From an uncultured Clostridia bacterium (lineage in GTDB: Bacteria > Bacillota > Clostridia > Oscillospirales > CAG-272), in NCBI GenBank assembly GCA_946615525.1, contig CAMOHW010000009.1, positions 1-14,355 on the forward strand: a DNA stretch of 14,355 nucleotides, written 5' to 3'. Positions 6,581-14,058 of the stretch are shown here, one piece after another. The notes beneath the pieces are model-generated. The model was not told the origin of the DNA. It searched no databases and was given only the letters and a program-made list of their open reading frames with translations. The translations under genes and the position numbers were made by a program. Within the stretch, counting starts at the first letter, position 1; each line of letters begins with the position of its first letter.

Positions 6581-9478
6581 ATGTTAACACTCCATCACAT
6601 CGTAAAAGAATACACCACAGGGGACCAGACTGTCCGCGCGCTGGATGATGTTTCCATCCGGTTTCGCAGGCAGGAGTTTGTTTCGATCCTCGGTCCTTCC
6701 GGGTGCGGAAAAACCACGCTACTGAATATCGTTGGCGGTCTGGATCAATATACCAACGGTGATCTGATCATCAACGGGATCTCCACCAAGCAATATAAGG
6801 AGAAGCACTGGGACGCTTACCGCAACCATTCGGTTGGCTTTGTCTTTCAGAATTACAATCTGATCCCTCACCAAACGGTGCTTGCCAATGTGGAACTTGC
6901 GCTGACGCTTTCGGGCGTTTCGCGCGCCGAGCGCCGCGAGCGTGCGATCAACGCCCTCAAACAAGTGGGCTTGGAAGATCAAATACAGAAAAAGCCGAAC
7001 CAAATGTCCGGCGGTCAAATGCAACGCGTTGCCATTGCGCGCGCTTTGGTGAATGATCCCGAAATCCTGCTTGCCGACGAGCCAACCGGCGCTTTGGACA
7101 CCCAAACCAGCATTCAGATCATGGAGATTTTGAAAGAGATCTCCAAAACCAAGCTGATCGTTATGGTCACGCACAACCCCGAACTTGCCGAACAATATTC
7201 CACGCGCATCGTCCGCCTGTTGGACGGAAAGATCGTTGGAGACACCGCTCCCGTTCCTCTGGAAGAGGTTGATACTCCTGCCGCCCAACCGGAAGAAGAA
7301 CGGCCCGAAAAGAAAAAGAAGAAGGCCAAACGCTCCATGTCCTTTTGGACGGCGCTCTCGCTTTCCTTTACCAACCTGCTGACCAAAAAAGGACGCACAT
7401 TTATGACCTCGTTTGCCGGTTCCATCGGCATTATCGGCATTGCCCTGATTCTTTCGGTTTCCTCGGGTGTAAACAACTATATCAACTATGTCCAGCGCGA
7501 TACACTGGCAAGCTACCCCATTCAACTGGAAGAAGAAAGCACCGACCTTTCTACTCTCATTACCACCATTATGGGCGCTCGCAACGAAAGCTCAAATGTC
7601 AAACACGACGGTGATTTTGTTTATGAGAGCAGTGTGATGGTGGACCTGATGAACTCGGTCAACAGTTTGGAAACCACACACAACGACCTTGCATCCTTCA
7701 AAAAATATATCGAAGGTCATCCCGAAAAGTTTGATTCCTATGTCAGCGCAACACAGTATTCCTATGACTTCCGCTGGCGGATCTTGACCAACGATACCTC
7801 CGGCGCAGTGATCAAATCCGATACGCAAGAACTGTTTGATGCGATCATGGGATCCGGCAACGGAATGATGAGCAATTCCATGATGTCATCCGGCTACCGG
7901 ATCTGGCAGGAAATGCTGCGCGGCAAAGGCGATGAGCTTGTCAATTCTCTGATTCCGGAGGAATATGACCTGATCTACGGGAGCTGGCCGCAGAATTACA
8001 ACGAGATCCTCTTAGTTGTTACCGAGGACAATACCATCAGCGATCTTTCCCTCTATGCACTCGGCTTGCGCACCAAAGACGAAATTTTGCAAACCATTCG
8101 CGATTATAACGACGGCAAGATCATTGACACTTCGGACAGTCGAAAATACACCTATGAGGAGATTTGCAACCTGCAATTCCGGCTGTATCTCGCATCAGAA
8201 TGCTATGAGCAGGACGAAAACGGGATCTATATTGATTTGAGCGCGACTGAGGAAGGTCGGGCAAAGTTGTTCTATCCCAAAACAGACGGACTGCCTTTGA
8301 AGATCTCCGGCATCATCCGCCCGAAAGCTGACGCAACCTCCACCGTTCTTTCAGGCACATTGGTTTACACCGCCGCACTTGCGGACTATGCCCTGGAAAA
8401 AACGGCAGAGAATCCCCTTTTGCAGCAACAGCTGGACCATCCCGAAACCGATATTTTAACCGGAAAGCCCTTTAGCGGAAGCGACGAGGAGAAGATTGCC
8501 TCCGCAAAGGAGTACGAAAAATCCCTGCCCGAAGAAGAGCGTGTAGAATTGCGCAAACAGATTCTCTCCACACCGACAAAAGAGGAAATCAACGCAGAGA
8601 TCAACAAACTCGACTACACCGCCTTCAAACAAGCCGGGATGGAGGAGATATTACAACAGTACGGCATTACCGACGAGGAAAGTTTTAACAACTACAAACC
8701 CTATCTTTCGGTTCTTTTAAGCGGCACCATCAGCCAAAACCTGAGTGAGTTTAAGTCAATGCAGCTTGCCGCAATGAGCGATGAAGAGATCCTTGACCAA
8801 CCGATCAATGATGAACAATACCTTGCGCTTTACGAGAAAACCCTTTCCGAGGGCTATTCCGATTCCACTTTTAACGATATTCTAAAAGATTTGGGATATG
8901 TGGATGCAGATTCGCCAAAATCCATCTTCATTTATGCAAGCACCTTTGAAAATAAGGATCAAATTGCAAAACTGATTGATGAATACAACAAATCGGTTTC
9001 CGAAGAAAAAAAGATCGAATATACCGATTATGTTGCCCTGCTCATGTCCTCGATTACTACCATTGTCAACGCCATTACCTATGTTTTGGTGGCGTTTGTG
9101 GCAATTTCTTTGGTGGTTTCCTCTATTATGATCGGCATCATCACTTATATTTCGGTTTTGGAACGCACCAAAGAGATTGGTATTCTGCGTTCCATTGGCG
9201 CTTCGCGCCGGGATGTCGGGCGCGTGTTCAACGCCGAAACACTGATTATCGGCTTTGTTGCAGGAACGATCGGCATTGTAGTTTCCGTATTGTTGGATCA
9301 AATCATCAATATCATTCTCTACCGCTTGACCGATATTTCTAACCTGAAAGCCGTTTTGCCGCCTGTCGCGGCGCTCATTCTGGTTTTGATCAGCATGGGT
9401 CTGACTTTGATCGCCGGACTGGTCCCGGCAGGATTCGCCTCGCGCAAAAAACCTGTGGAAGCTTTGCGCAGCGAATAA
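6581..9478 (+). CDS. Fused ABC transporter, ATPase plus FtsX permease (MacB topology) with large outer domain
   Basis: 965 residues. The N-terminal ATPase (1-220) has Walker A GPSGCGKTT 38-46, Q-loop Gln90, signature MSGGQ 142-146, Walker B ILLADE 162-167 and His198, in the LolD/MacB style (GLDQY, LADEPTGALD). A charged linker (about 236-252, PEEERPEKKKKKAK) leads to the first membrane helix (about 274-297). Roughly 530 outer residues follow (about 300-830), then three helices at about 832-857, 887-912 and 926-950. The FtsX loop ERTKEIGILRSIGASRRDV (861-879) lies between helices 2 and 3. Such type VII systems move lipoproteins, peptides or signals by mechanotransmission rather than ordinary transmembrane pumping. 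AGGAGG precedes the ATG. It sits 33 bases after the exporter pair with no terminator between, so probably co-transcribed. No two-component genes adjoin, unlike typical Bce modules. Substrate unknown. Confidence 0.93.
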   Translation: MLTLHHIVKEYTTGDQTVRALDDVSIRFRRQEFVSILGPSGCGKTTLLNIVGGLDQYTNGDLIINGISTKQYKEKHWDAYRNHSVGFVFQNYNLIPHQTVLANVELALTLSGVSRAERRERAINALKQVGLEDQIQKKPNQMSGGQMQRVAIARALVNDPEILLADEPTGALDTQTSIQIMEILKEISKTKLIVMVTHNPELAEQYSTRIVRLLDGKIVGDTAPVPLEEVDTPAAQPEEERPEKKKKKAKRSMSFWTALSLSFTNLLTKKGRTFMTSFAGSIGIIGIALILSVSSGVNNYINYVQRDTLASYPIQLEEESTDLSTLITTIMGARNESSNVKHDGDFVYESSVMVDLMNSVNSLETTHNDLASFKKYIEGHPEKFDSYVSATQYSYDFRWRILTNDTSGAVIKSDTQELFDAIMGSGNGMMSNSMMSSGYRIWQEMLRGKGDELVNSLIPEEYDLIYGSWPQNYNEILLVVTEDNTISDLSLYALGLRTKDEILQTIRDYNDGKIIDTSDSRKYTYEEICNLQFRLYLASECYEQDENGIYIDLSATEEGRAKLFYPKTDGLPLKISGIIRPKADATSTVLSGTLVYTAALADYALEKTAENPLLQQQLDHPETDILTGKPFSGSDEEKIASAKEYEKSLPEEERVELRKQILSTPTKEEINAEINKLDYTAFKQAGMEEILQQYGITDEESFNNYKPYLSVLLSGTISQNLSEFKSMQLAAMSDEEILDQPINDEQYLALYEKTLSEGYSDSTFNDILKDLGYVDADSPKSIFIYASTFENKDQIAKLIDEYNKSVSEEKKIEYTDYVALLMSSITTIVNAITYVLVAFVAISLVVSSIMIGIITYISVLERTKEIGILRSIGASRRDVGRVFNAETLIIGFVAGTIGIVVSVLLDQIINIILYRLTDISNLKAVLPPVAALILVLISMGLTLIAGLVPAGFASRKKPVEALRSE

Positions 9479-9491
9479 ACAAAAAACAAAC

Positions 9492-9534
9492 AAAAAATCC
9501 GCGGGTTACCGGTTTGGTAACCCGCGGATTTTTT
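9492..9534. terminator. Strong bidirectional intrinsic terminator
   Basis: Thirteen perfectly paired positions (9498-9510 with 9516-9528), extended by six A-T pairs, around a 5-base loop (9511-9515). There is an A-run at 9492-9497 and a T-run at 9529-9534, so it works on both strands. It ends the ABC operon on the plus strand and the rplU-prp-rpmA operon on the minus strand, which converge here. Confidence 0.93.
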
Positions 9535-9543
9535 GGATCTATT

Positions 9544-9822
9544 TTAGTCGGCGTAAACGCTGACCTTCTTTTGATCCTTGCTGTAATGCTCAAACTTGAC
9601 CTTTCCGTCAATCAAAGCGTAAAGTGTGTAATCTTTGCCGCAACCAACGTTCTCTCCTGCACGGATAGCAGAACCGCGCTGACGAACAATGATGTTGCCT
9701 GCCAAAACTGCCTGACCGTCAGATTTTTTGACGCCAAGACGCTTGGACTCACTATCGCGTCCGTTCTTGGTAGAACCAACGCCTTTTTTATGAGCAAAGA
9801 ATTGCAAACTGAGTTTCAACAT
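9544..9822 (-). CDS. rpmA: 50S ribosomal protein L27 with cleavable N-terminus
   Basis: L27, 92 residues, reaches its N-terminal tail towards the peptidyl transferase centre and helps position tRNA. The precursor starts MLKLSLQFF followed by AHKKG. In Bacillota this nine-residue leader is removed after the Phe-Phe by Prp, exposing the functional tail, and the prp gene lies directly upstream. Other conserved stretches are [19 protein letters not shown] and GNIIVRQRG. The ribosome binding site AAGGAGG lies 9 bases before the ATG. It is the last gene of rplU-prp-rpmA and ends at a terminator; obg, which often follows, is absent. Confidence 0.98.
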   Translation of the reverse strand: MLKLSLQFFAHKKGVGSTKNGRDSESKRLGVKKSDGQAVLAGNIIVRQRGSAIRAGENVGCGKDYTLYALIDGKVKFEHYSKDQKKVSVYAD

Positions 9823-9855
9823 TCTTCATTTCCTCCTTTTTGTTGTGCGTGCGGA

Positions 9856-10218
9856 TCAATCCTCGTAGGGGTGATCCTCAACCGAAACATCCAGATAGTC
9901 GCCATACTCTTCCAGCATATCGCCGAGCTGGCAATAATACCCCATGAAAATGCCCGAAACGGCATAGCGTTTGTAATCATCCGATTCAAACTCCGGCAGC
10001 GCCGCTTTGCAACGCACCGTAATTTCGGTATTGCCCTCGTTGATCTGATAATCCACCGATGAAGCGTATGCCACCTCGATGGTATTGACCAAAAACATGG
10101 TCATAGAGGAAAGCGCCGCGCAAAGGATATCATCCCCCGCCTCGCCAAATCCGGTATGTCCCTGTTCGCGGAAGCCGTAAAAGATTCCGTCGCTTCTGAA
10201 AAACACGATTTTTGTCAT
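9856..10218 (-). CDS. prp: Ribosomal-processing cysteine protease Prp
   Basis: Prp (YsxB family), 120 residues, is the cysteine protease that cuts the N-terminal leader from L27 in Bacillota. The catalytic pair is visible: His21 in GHTGFGEAG and Cys33 in DDILCAALS, at the spacing of the family (His22 and Cys34 in Staphylococcus aureus). It lies between rplU and rpmA, the standard arrangement, 26 bases after rplU and 33 before rpmA. The C-terminus is acidic (SVEDHPYED). No strong ribosome binding site precedes the ATG at 10218. A small hairpin-forming stretch (about 10226-10245) lies in the gap, so this gene is probably translated less than its ribosomal neighbours. Confidence 0.95.
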   Translation of the reverse strand: MTKIVFFRSDGIFYGFREQGHTGFGEAGDDILCAALSSMTMFLVNTIEVAYASSVDYQINEGNTEITVRCKAALPEFESDDYKRYAVSGIFMGYYCQLGDMLEEYGDYLDVSVEDHPYED

Positions 10219-10244
10219 GTCATTTTCTGATACCCGAAACGGGA

Positions 10245-10556
10245 TCAGCCCTCGATCTTCAAGATCTGAACTTTGGTGAACGGCTGACGATGACCGATCT
10301 TTTTCTTCTCGTTCTTCTTGGACTTATACTTGAAGACAACGATCTTTTTGCCCTTGCCGTTTTTGAGCACTTTGGCAGTTACTTTTGCGCCCTCCAGGGT
10401 GGGTGCGCCAACCTTGAAGCCATCATCACCCGAAATTGCCAGAACGCTTTCAAAAGCGATTTCTGCGCCTTCTTCGACATCCAGCTTTTCAACGAAGATG
10501 ATGTCCTGCTCGGTTACCTTATACTGCTTTCCGCCGGTTTCAATCACTGCAAACAC
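10245..10556 (-). CDS. rplU: 50S ribosomal protein L21
   Basis: L21, 103 residues, is a 23S rRNA-binding protein of the large subunit. It begins [13 protein letters not shown] after the initiator and contains [22 protein letters not shown]; the C-terminal part has the usual [21 protein letters not shown] segment. I chose the GTG at 10554-10556 because AGAGGTG lies six bases upstream and L21 proteins normally start at this point. A GTG three codons earlier (10563-10565) lies inside that ribosome binding site and is unlikely to be used. First gene of rplU-prp-rpmA, behind a consensus promoter and a structured leader. Confidence 0.97.
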   Translation of the reverse strand: MFAVIETGGKQYKVTEQDIIFVEKLDVEEGAEIAFESVLAISGDDGFKVGAPTLEGAKVTAKVLKNGKGKKIVVFKYKSKKNEKKKIGHRQPFTKVQILKIEG

Positions 10557-10642
10557 GAAAAGCACCTCTCTTTCTTATAGACTCGCTGACACGATGGCGG
10601 CGCCTTTTTCGGGCGCACTTAAAAGAAGCCATTTTCAAGCGG
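10557..10642 (-). ncRNA. Probable ribosomal protein L21 leader (autoregulatory 5' UTR)
   Basis: About 85 bases lie between the predicted transcription start and the rplU GTG. The leader shows a stem GCGCC/GGCGC (10612-10616 with 10600-10604), a possible AGCC/GGCT stem near its 5' end, and a CAGCGAGTCTATAAGAAAGA stretch before AGAGGTG. Firmicutes have a described L21 leader RNA thought to bind the protein and control its own operon. Position and the conserved-looking 3' segment fit it. I compared it with that family from memory only. Confidence 0.6.
10563..10569 (-). promoter_or_regulatory. Ribosome binding site fixing the rplU start at GTG 10556
   Basis: AGAGGTG on the minus strand, six bases upstream of the GTG codon at 10554-10556. 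The other in-frame GTG (10563-10565) is part of this site itself, which argues against its use. Confidence 0.75.
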
Positions 10643-10648
10643 CTATTT

Positions 10649-10678
10649 ATTATAGCATACATTCAAAACATTTGTCAA
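10649..10678 (-). promoter_or_regulatory. Consensus sigma-A promoter for rplU-prp-rpmA
   Basis: Perfect TTGACA (10673-10678) and perfect TATAAT (10649-10654) on the minus strand with an 18-base spacer, plus a TG one base upstream of the -10 (TGCTATAAT). This is the strongest promoter in the window, as expected for a ribosomal protein operon. It lies downstream of the serpin stop, and no convincing terminator separates the two, so some read-through from the deo operon is possible. Confidence 0.92.
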
Positions 10679-10731
10679 GCGTTTTTTCAAAAAATATTCC
10701 GTTTTTTTATAATTATAAGATATGATCGCCG

Positions 10732-12024
10732 TTATGAAACGGTTTGAGCAATGCCGATAAAGGAAGGAATACCGTATTGCGTATCCACGATCATATACAC
10801 AAACGGGCGATCCAGATACACTTGCTTCCAAACGGGGGGCGGTGCCGCGCTGGTATTCTTCATCTCGCCCCAGGTAACGGCGGCCGCTTTGGTCCCGCTC
10901 CGGTCAAGTTCAAGATAGGTCTTTTGGAAAACGCCGGAGAGATATAAACTCTCCCCGCCGTAGGTCCCCATTGGCAAAAAGTTGGCGGTCCCGGTAAAAG
11001 CTTCGGTCATACCCATGGATTTGAGAATATCGGTCAATTCGATAGAGGATTCGGTTTTGAATTCGGGGATTTTGGTTTTTACAACCGTTTCCTGTTTGTT
11101 GTTCCAGACCGAAAGCCACTCTTCGCCGGTGAGCGATTCGGCAAGTGTGGTGGCGCCGGTTCCGGCATCCTTGGGCAAAAGCCCTACAAAGGCATAGTCG
11201 CCGCCTTTATAATATTTAACAACGCCCTCAAAGGTTTCCCCTTCCAGATATAAGGATTCGGTAGAACTCAAAAAGGTTACCGTTTCCCGTTCTCCTTTGG
11301 CGGTTGTAAACTGCCCTTCGGATACCTGTGAATCCTCGTATTCGTTTTCCCATTTCCCGTCAAACACAAGCGCATTGATCAAATACATCATGCTGGAGGT
11401 GTCCAATTCTTCAATGATCTTTTTGATCATTCCATCGGTATGCCTTTCGCACCAGGCGTTGATCTCTTTGACCGTTTGCTGGTCAAAATCGACGGCATAC
11501 GCCTGTGCGGCATACCAATCGGCAACCGTTTGCAGGAAGGAATCGTTGATTTTCAACGCCTCACTGTTGCGGAACCAAACCGAATTTGCCAGTTCCAATT
11601 TTGTATTCTCATCACTTGGCAGTTCCAGCGCATAACCCAACAGGGCCGGATTGAGATCCTCCGGCGCCATACCGAGCACCCTGCTCATCTGCTCCCTGGT
11701 TTCTTCCCCCGCTCCGTTGACGATCAACGCCAAACAATACATGGCGGAAAGCGGTGACAACAGTTGATTTTTGCTTGTGTCCAGCGAGCAAATGGTCTGT
11801 TTGAGCAAGGCAAACGCAAACTGCGCCATTTTTGCACTGAAATCTTCCGGCAGTGCAAGAGATTTCACAGTTCCGGCTTTGAGCGGCAAGAATGTTTCGG
11901 AGTCCCCGAAATATTCTTTGAGTAAATTGGTGCTCCGGACGGTAGGCTGCATTTGGCAGGATACGGTCAAAAACAACAAAACGACTGCTAAAAACAAGCA
12001 ACAAACCGAAAGAAACTTTTTCAT
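10732..12024 (-). CDS. Serpin-family protease inhibitor, predicted surface lipoprotein
   Basis: 430 residues: a basic start, a hydrophobic segment and a probable lipobox ending at Cys23 (FLTVSC), so it is likely membrane-anchored on the outside. Next comes a serpin domain of normal size (about 60-430). Serpin signatures: LLSPLSAMYCLALIVNGAGEETREQM (about 88-113), NSVWFRN, YLINALVFDGKWE and the C-terminal DRPFVYMIVDTQYGIPSFIG. The reactive-loop hinge is Gly377-Thr384 (GTKAAAVT), rich in small residues as in inhibitory serpins, so it probably traps serine or cysteine proteases. Counting from the hinge puts P1 near Thr391. However, the loop up to the Arg-Pro-Phe strand is about five residues longer than in alpha-1-antitrypsin, with a PPP at 395-397, so P1 is uncertain. 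The ATG overlaps the nnrD stop by 4 bases with GGAGGTG upstream, giving translational coupling. Confidence 0.93.
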   Translation of the reverse strand: MKKFLSVCCLFLAVVLLFLTVSCQMQPTVRSTNLLKEYFGDSETFLPLKAGTVKSLALPEDFSAKMAQFAFALLKQTICSLDTSKNQLLSPLSAMYCLALIVNGAGEETREQMSRVLGMAPEDLNPALLGYALELPSDENTKLELANSVWFRNSEALKINDSFLQTVADWYAAQAYAVDFDQQTVKEINAWCERHTDGMIKKIIEELDTSSMMYLINALVFDGKWENEYEDSQVSEGQFTTAKGERETVTFLSSTESLYLEGETFEGVVKYYKGGDYAFVGLLPKDAGTGATTLAESLTGEEWLSVWNNKQETVVKTKIPEFKTESSIELTDILKSMGMTEAFTGTANFLPMGTYGGESLYLSGVFQKTYLELDRSGTKAAAVTWGEMKNTSAAPPPVWKQVYLDRPFVYMIVDTQYGIPSFIGIAQTVS

Positions 12025-12905
12025 TTCAACACCTCCGAAAATGCTTTGGGTAACGCCGCGACGGTATCCGACGCGACCATGGAAAAGGCATTGCTTTCCC
12101 GCTCGGCGATCTCGCCGGCAAGGCCTGCCAAAAAGGCGCCGGAAGCAACTGTAAGCGCCGTTGGCGGCAAATATCCGAGCAACCCGACCAAGACGCCGGA
12201 AAGCACATCTCCGCTGCCTGCAGTCGCCATGCCGGCACAGCCGCGGTCGCTTTGGTAAACGGTTTTTCCATCGGTAATGGTGGTAACCGAACCTTTCAAT
12301 AGCAAAATCACACCATGCTCGGCGGCAAAAGATCTTGCAAGTTCTACAGGATGCGCCAAGATCTCGGCTACCGGCTTTCCCGAAAGGCGGGAAAACTCCA
12401 TGGGGTGCGGCGTTAAAATGACGGTGCCCTGTTTTTGCGAAAGCAGTTCAAGACCTTCATCGGCAAGCGTATTCAGCGCGTCGGCATCCAAAAGAAGTGT
12501 TCCGGAATAACGGCAAAACAGATGCTTCAAAATATTGGGATATTCCGGCGATCTTCCCCAACCCATACCAACTGCAACGGCGCGTTTTCCGGCAAGGAAG
12601 GAGTCCAGAACGACGGGATCGAACAACATTTTGCCCTCCGCATCCGACACCGGAAACAGCGTGCTTTCCAAAAGGTAGGGTGCAACTGCCGGTGCAAGCG
12701 AAGCCGGAACGCCCAGCGTTACCACTCCGCACCCCGACCGCATTGCCGCGGCACCGAGGTTTGCCAATTTTGCGGCACCTGAATAGCACAAACTACCGCC
12801 CAAAATGCCCACATATCCGAACATTCCCTTGTGCGAATCCCACGGGCGTGTTCCGAGAACCGTTTTAACGTCCTCGATCTTCAAAAGTTGACGATCGTTT
12901 TTCAT
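12021..12905 (-). CDS. nnrD: ADP-dependent NAD(P)H-hydrate dehydratase
   Basis: NnrD (YjeF C-terminal domain, ribokinase-like fold), 294 residues. It dehydrates the S form of NADHX and NADPHX, damaged hydrated cofactors, back to NAD(P)H at the expense of ADP or ATP. Motifs: HKGMFGYVGILGGS (25-38), GMGWG (113-117), LDADALN (139-145), LTPHPME (164-170), LLKGSVTTI (202-210), and the nucleotide-binding GMATAGSGDVLSG (225-237) with the family's catalytic Asp233. Many bacteria fuse it to the epimerase NnrE; here only the dehydratase is present, and no epimerase gene is in the window. It overlaps cdd by 4 bases upstream and the serpin gene by 4 bases downstream, so it is embedded in the nucleoside operon. 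Confidence 0.96.
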   Translation of the reverse strand: MKNDRQLLKIEDVKTVLGTRPWDSHKGMFGYVGILGGSLCYSGAAKLANLGAAAMRSGCGVVTLGVPASLAPAVAPYLLESTLFPVSDAEGKMLFDPVVLDSFLAGKRAVAVGMGWGRSPEYPNILKHLFCRYSGTLLLDADALNTLADEGLELLSQKQGTVILTPHPMEFSRLSGKPVAEILAHPVELARSFAAEHGVILLLKGSVTTITDGKTVYQSDRGCAGMATAGSGDVLSGVLVGLLGYLPPTALTVASGAFLAGLAGEIAERESNAFSMVASDTVAALPKAFSEVLK

Positions 12906-13318
12906 TGTTTTTTCTCCATTGCGTCGGCGGCAAACCTCGCCGGCAACAATTCACCGAGCCGGAAGGTGCGAATTTCCTTGCCGCACCCGATCAAAATGCG
13001 AAAATCATCCCGGCAAAACTCGCGCAAAGTCTGCCGGCAGATGCCGCAGGGCGAAAAGAAGGTGTTTGCCGGCTCATTGGCTTTGCCGCCAACAACGGCA
13101 AGCGCGCAAAAATCCCGGTTTCCTCCGGCGATCGCCGCAGCGATCGCCGCGCGCTCAGCGCAAATGGTTGCGCCAAACGAAGCGTTTTCCACATTGCAAC
13201 CGGTAACGACCGTGCCGGTCTTCAAGAGAAGCGCCGCGCCAACAGTATAGCCCGAATAGGGCGCATAGGCGTTTTTGCGCGCGTTCTCGGCAAGCATCAT
13301 CAATTCCGAATCTGTCAT
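12902..13318 (-). CDS. cdd: Cytidine deaminase
   Basis: Cytidine/deoxycytidine deaminase, 138 residues, the small tetrameric class. It converts cytidine to uridine and deoxycytidine to deoxyuridine in nucleoside salvage. Motifs: YAPYSGYTVGAAL (18-30), NVENASFG (42-49), the zinc and proton-shuttle motif CAE (Cys53, Glu55), and PCGICRQ with Cys91 and Cys94. The three Cys ligands are all present. It starts four bases after the deoD stop and overlaps nnrD by 4 bases, inside a deoC-deoD-cdd salvage operon. The last 15 or so residues are a basic/acidic tail without clear match to the family core. Confidence 0.97.
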   Translation of the reverse strand: MTDSELMMLAENARKNAYAPYSGYTVGAALLLKTGTVVTGCNVENASFGATICAERAAIAAAIAGGNRDFCALAVVGGKANEPANTFFSPCGICRQTLREFCRDDFRILIGCGKEIRTFRLGELLPARFAADAMEKKQ

Positions 13319-13322
13319 ATTT

Positions 13323-14057
13323 TTATTCCTGTTCTTTCAAAAAGTTTTCCGCGGTTTGCAGGGCGATTTCCGCCATCTTTCCAAAGCCGGTCTGCCGCCG
13401 GGAAGCGGGCAGACTTTCGCCGGTAAAAACATGGTCGGAAACCGTGCAAATGGCAAGCGCTTTCTTCCCTGCACGCATGGCATTCCGATAGAGCGCCGCG
13501 GCCTCCATTTCCACTGCCAGATTTCCCATTTGGGCAAACTTTTTGTTTGCGTCGGGATCTTCATTGTAAAACCAATCGGTCGAAACAAGGTTGCCTACAT
13601 GGAACGGCACCTTTTCCTTTTGGCAAATGGAAACCGCCGTTTGCAAAAGCCGGTCATCACAAAACGGTGCGGTCGCCGTTCCCGCCTGCGATGGATCAAT
13701 ATACGAAGAATTGGTGAACGCACATTTTCCAAGAATAATGTCCTCGGGATGCACCTGCGGCTGCAAGCCGCCGGCACTGCCAACACGAATGATCGCGTCC
13801 ACATCAAAAAAGTGAAACAATTCGTAACTGTAAATGCTGATAGACGGCATTCCCATACCGCTTGCCATTACCGAAACGGTCTTTCCCTGCCATTTGCCGG
13901 TATAACCCTGAATACCGCGCACATTGTTGACAAGAACGGGGTTTTCCAAATAGGTTTTTGCAATAAACTCCGAGCGGAGCGGGTCTCCGGGCATCAGCAC
14001 AACGCGTCCGAAATCCTCCGGCTTTGCGTCGATATGCGGTGTTGGGTAGTTTGCCAT
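13323..14057 (-). CDS. deoD: Purine-nucleoside phosphorylase, DeoD type
   Basis: DeoD, 244 residues, hexameric class. It phosphorolyses purine (deoxy)nucleosides to free base and (deoxy)ribose 1-phosphate. Motifs: TPHID with His8, MPGDPLR with the phosphate-binding Gly24-Arg28, NNVRGIQGYTG (44-54), RVGSAGG (91-97), VEMEAA (182-187) binding the ribose, and SDH with catalytic Asp208. I chose ATG 14057 (MANYPTPHID) because the family starts here and AAGGAAAGGGG lies upstream. A longer reading from 14234 only overlaps deoC in another frame. It begins one base after the deoC stop. Confidence 0.97.
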   Translation of the reverse strand: MANYPTPHIDAKPEDFGRVVLMPGDPLRSEFIAKTYLENPVLVNNVRGIQGYTGKWQGKTVSVMASGMGMPSISIYSYELFHFFDVDAIIRVGSAGGLQPQVHPEDIILGKCAFTNSSYIDPSQAGTATAPFCDDRLLQTAVSICQKEKVPFHVGNLVSTDWFYNEDPDANKKFAQMGNLAVEMEAAALYRNAMRAGKKALAICTVSDHVFTGESLPASRRQTGFGKMAEIALQTAENFLKEQE

Positions 14058-14058
14058 T

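Noticed and set aside
10557..10565. Earlier GTG start for rplU (three more residues)
   Set aside because: That GTG is inside the ribosome binding site; the GTG at 10556 has correct spacing and matches the family N-terminus.
10679..10731. Possible terminator between the serpin stop and the rplU promoter
   Set aside because: Only a 5-bp CCGTT/AACGG stem at the end of the gene without a T-run, and purely A/T pairings further on; not enough to call.
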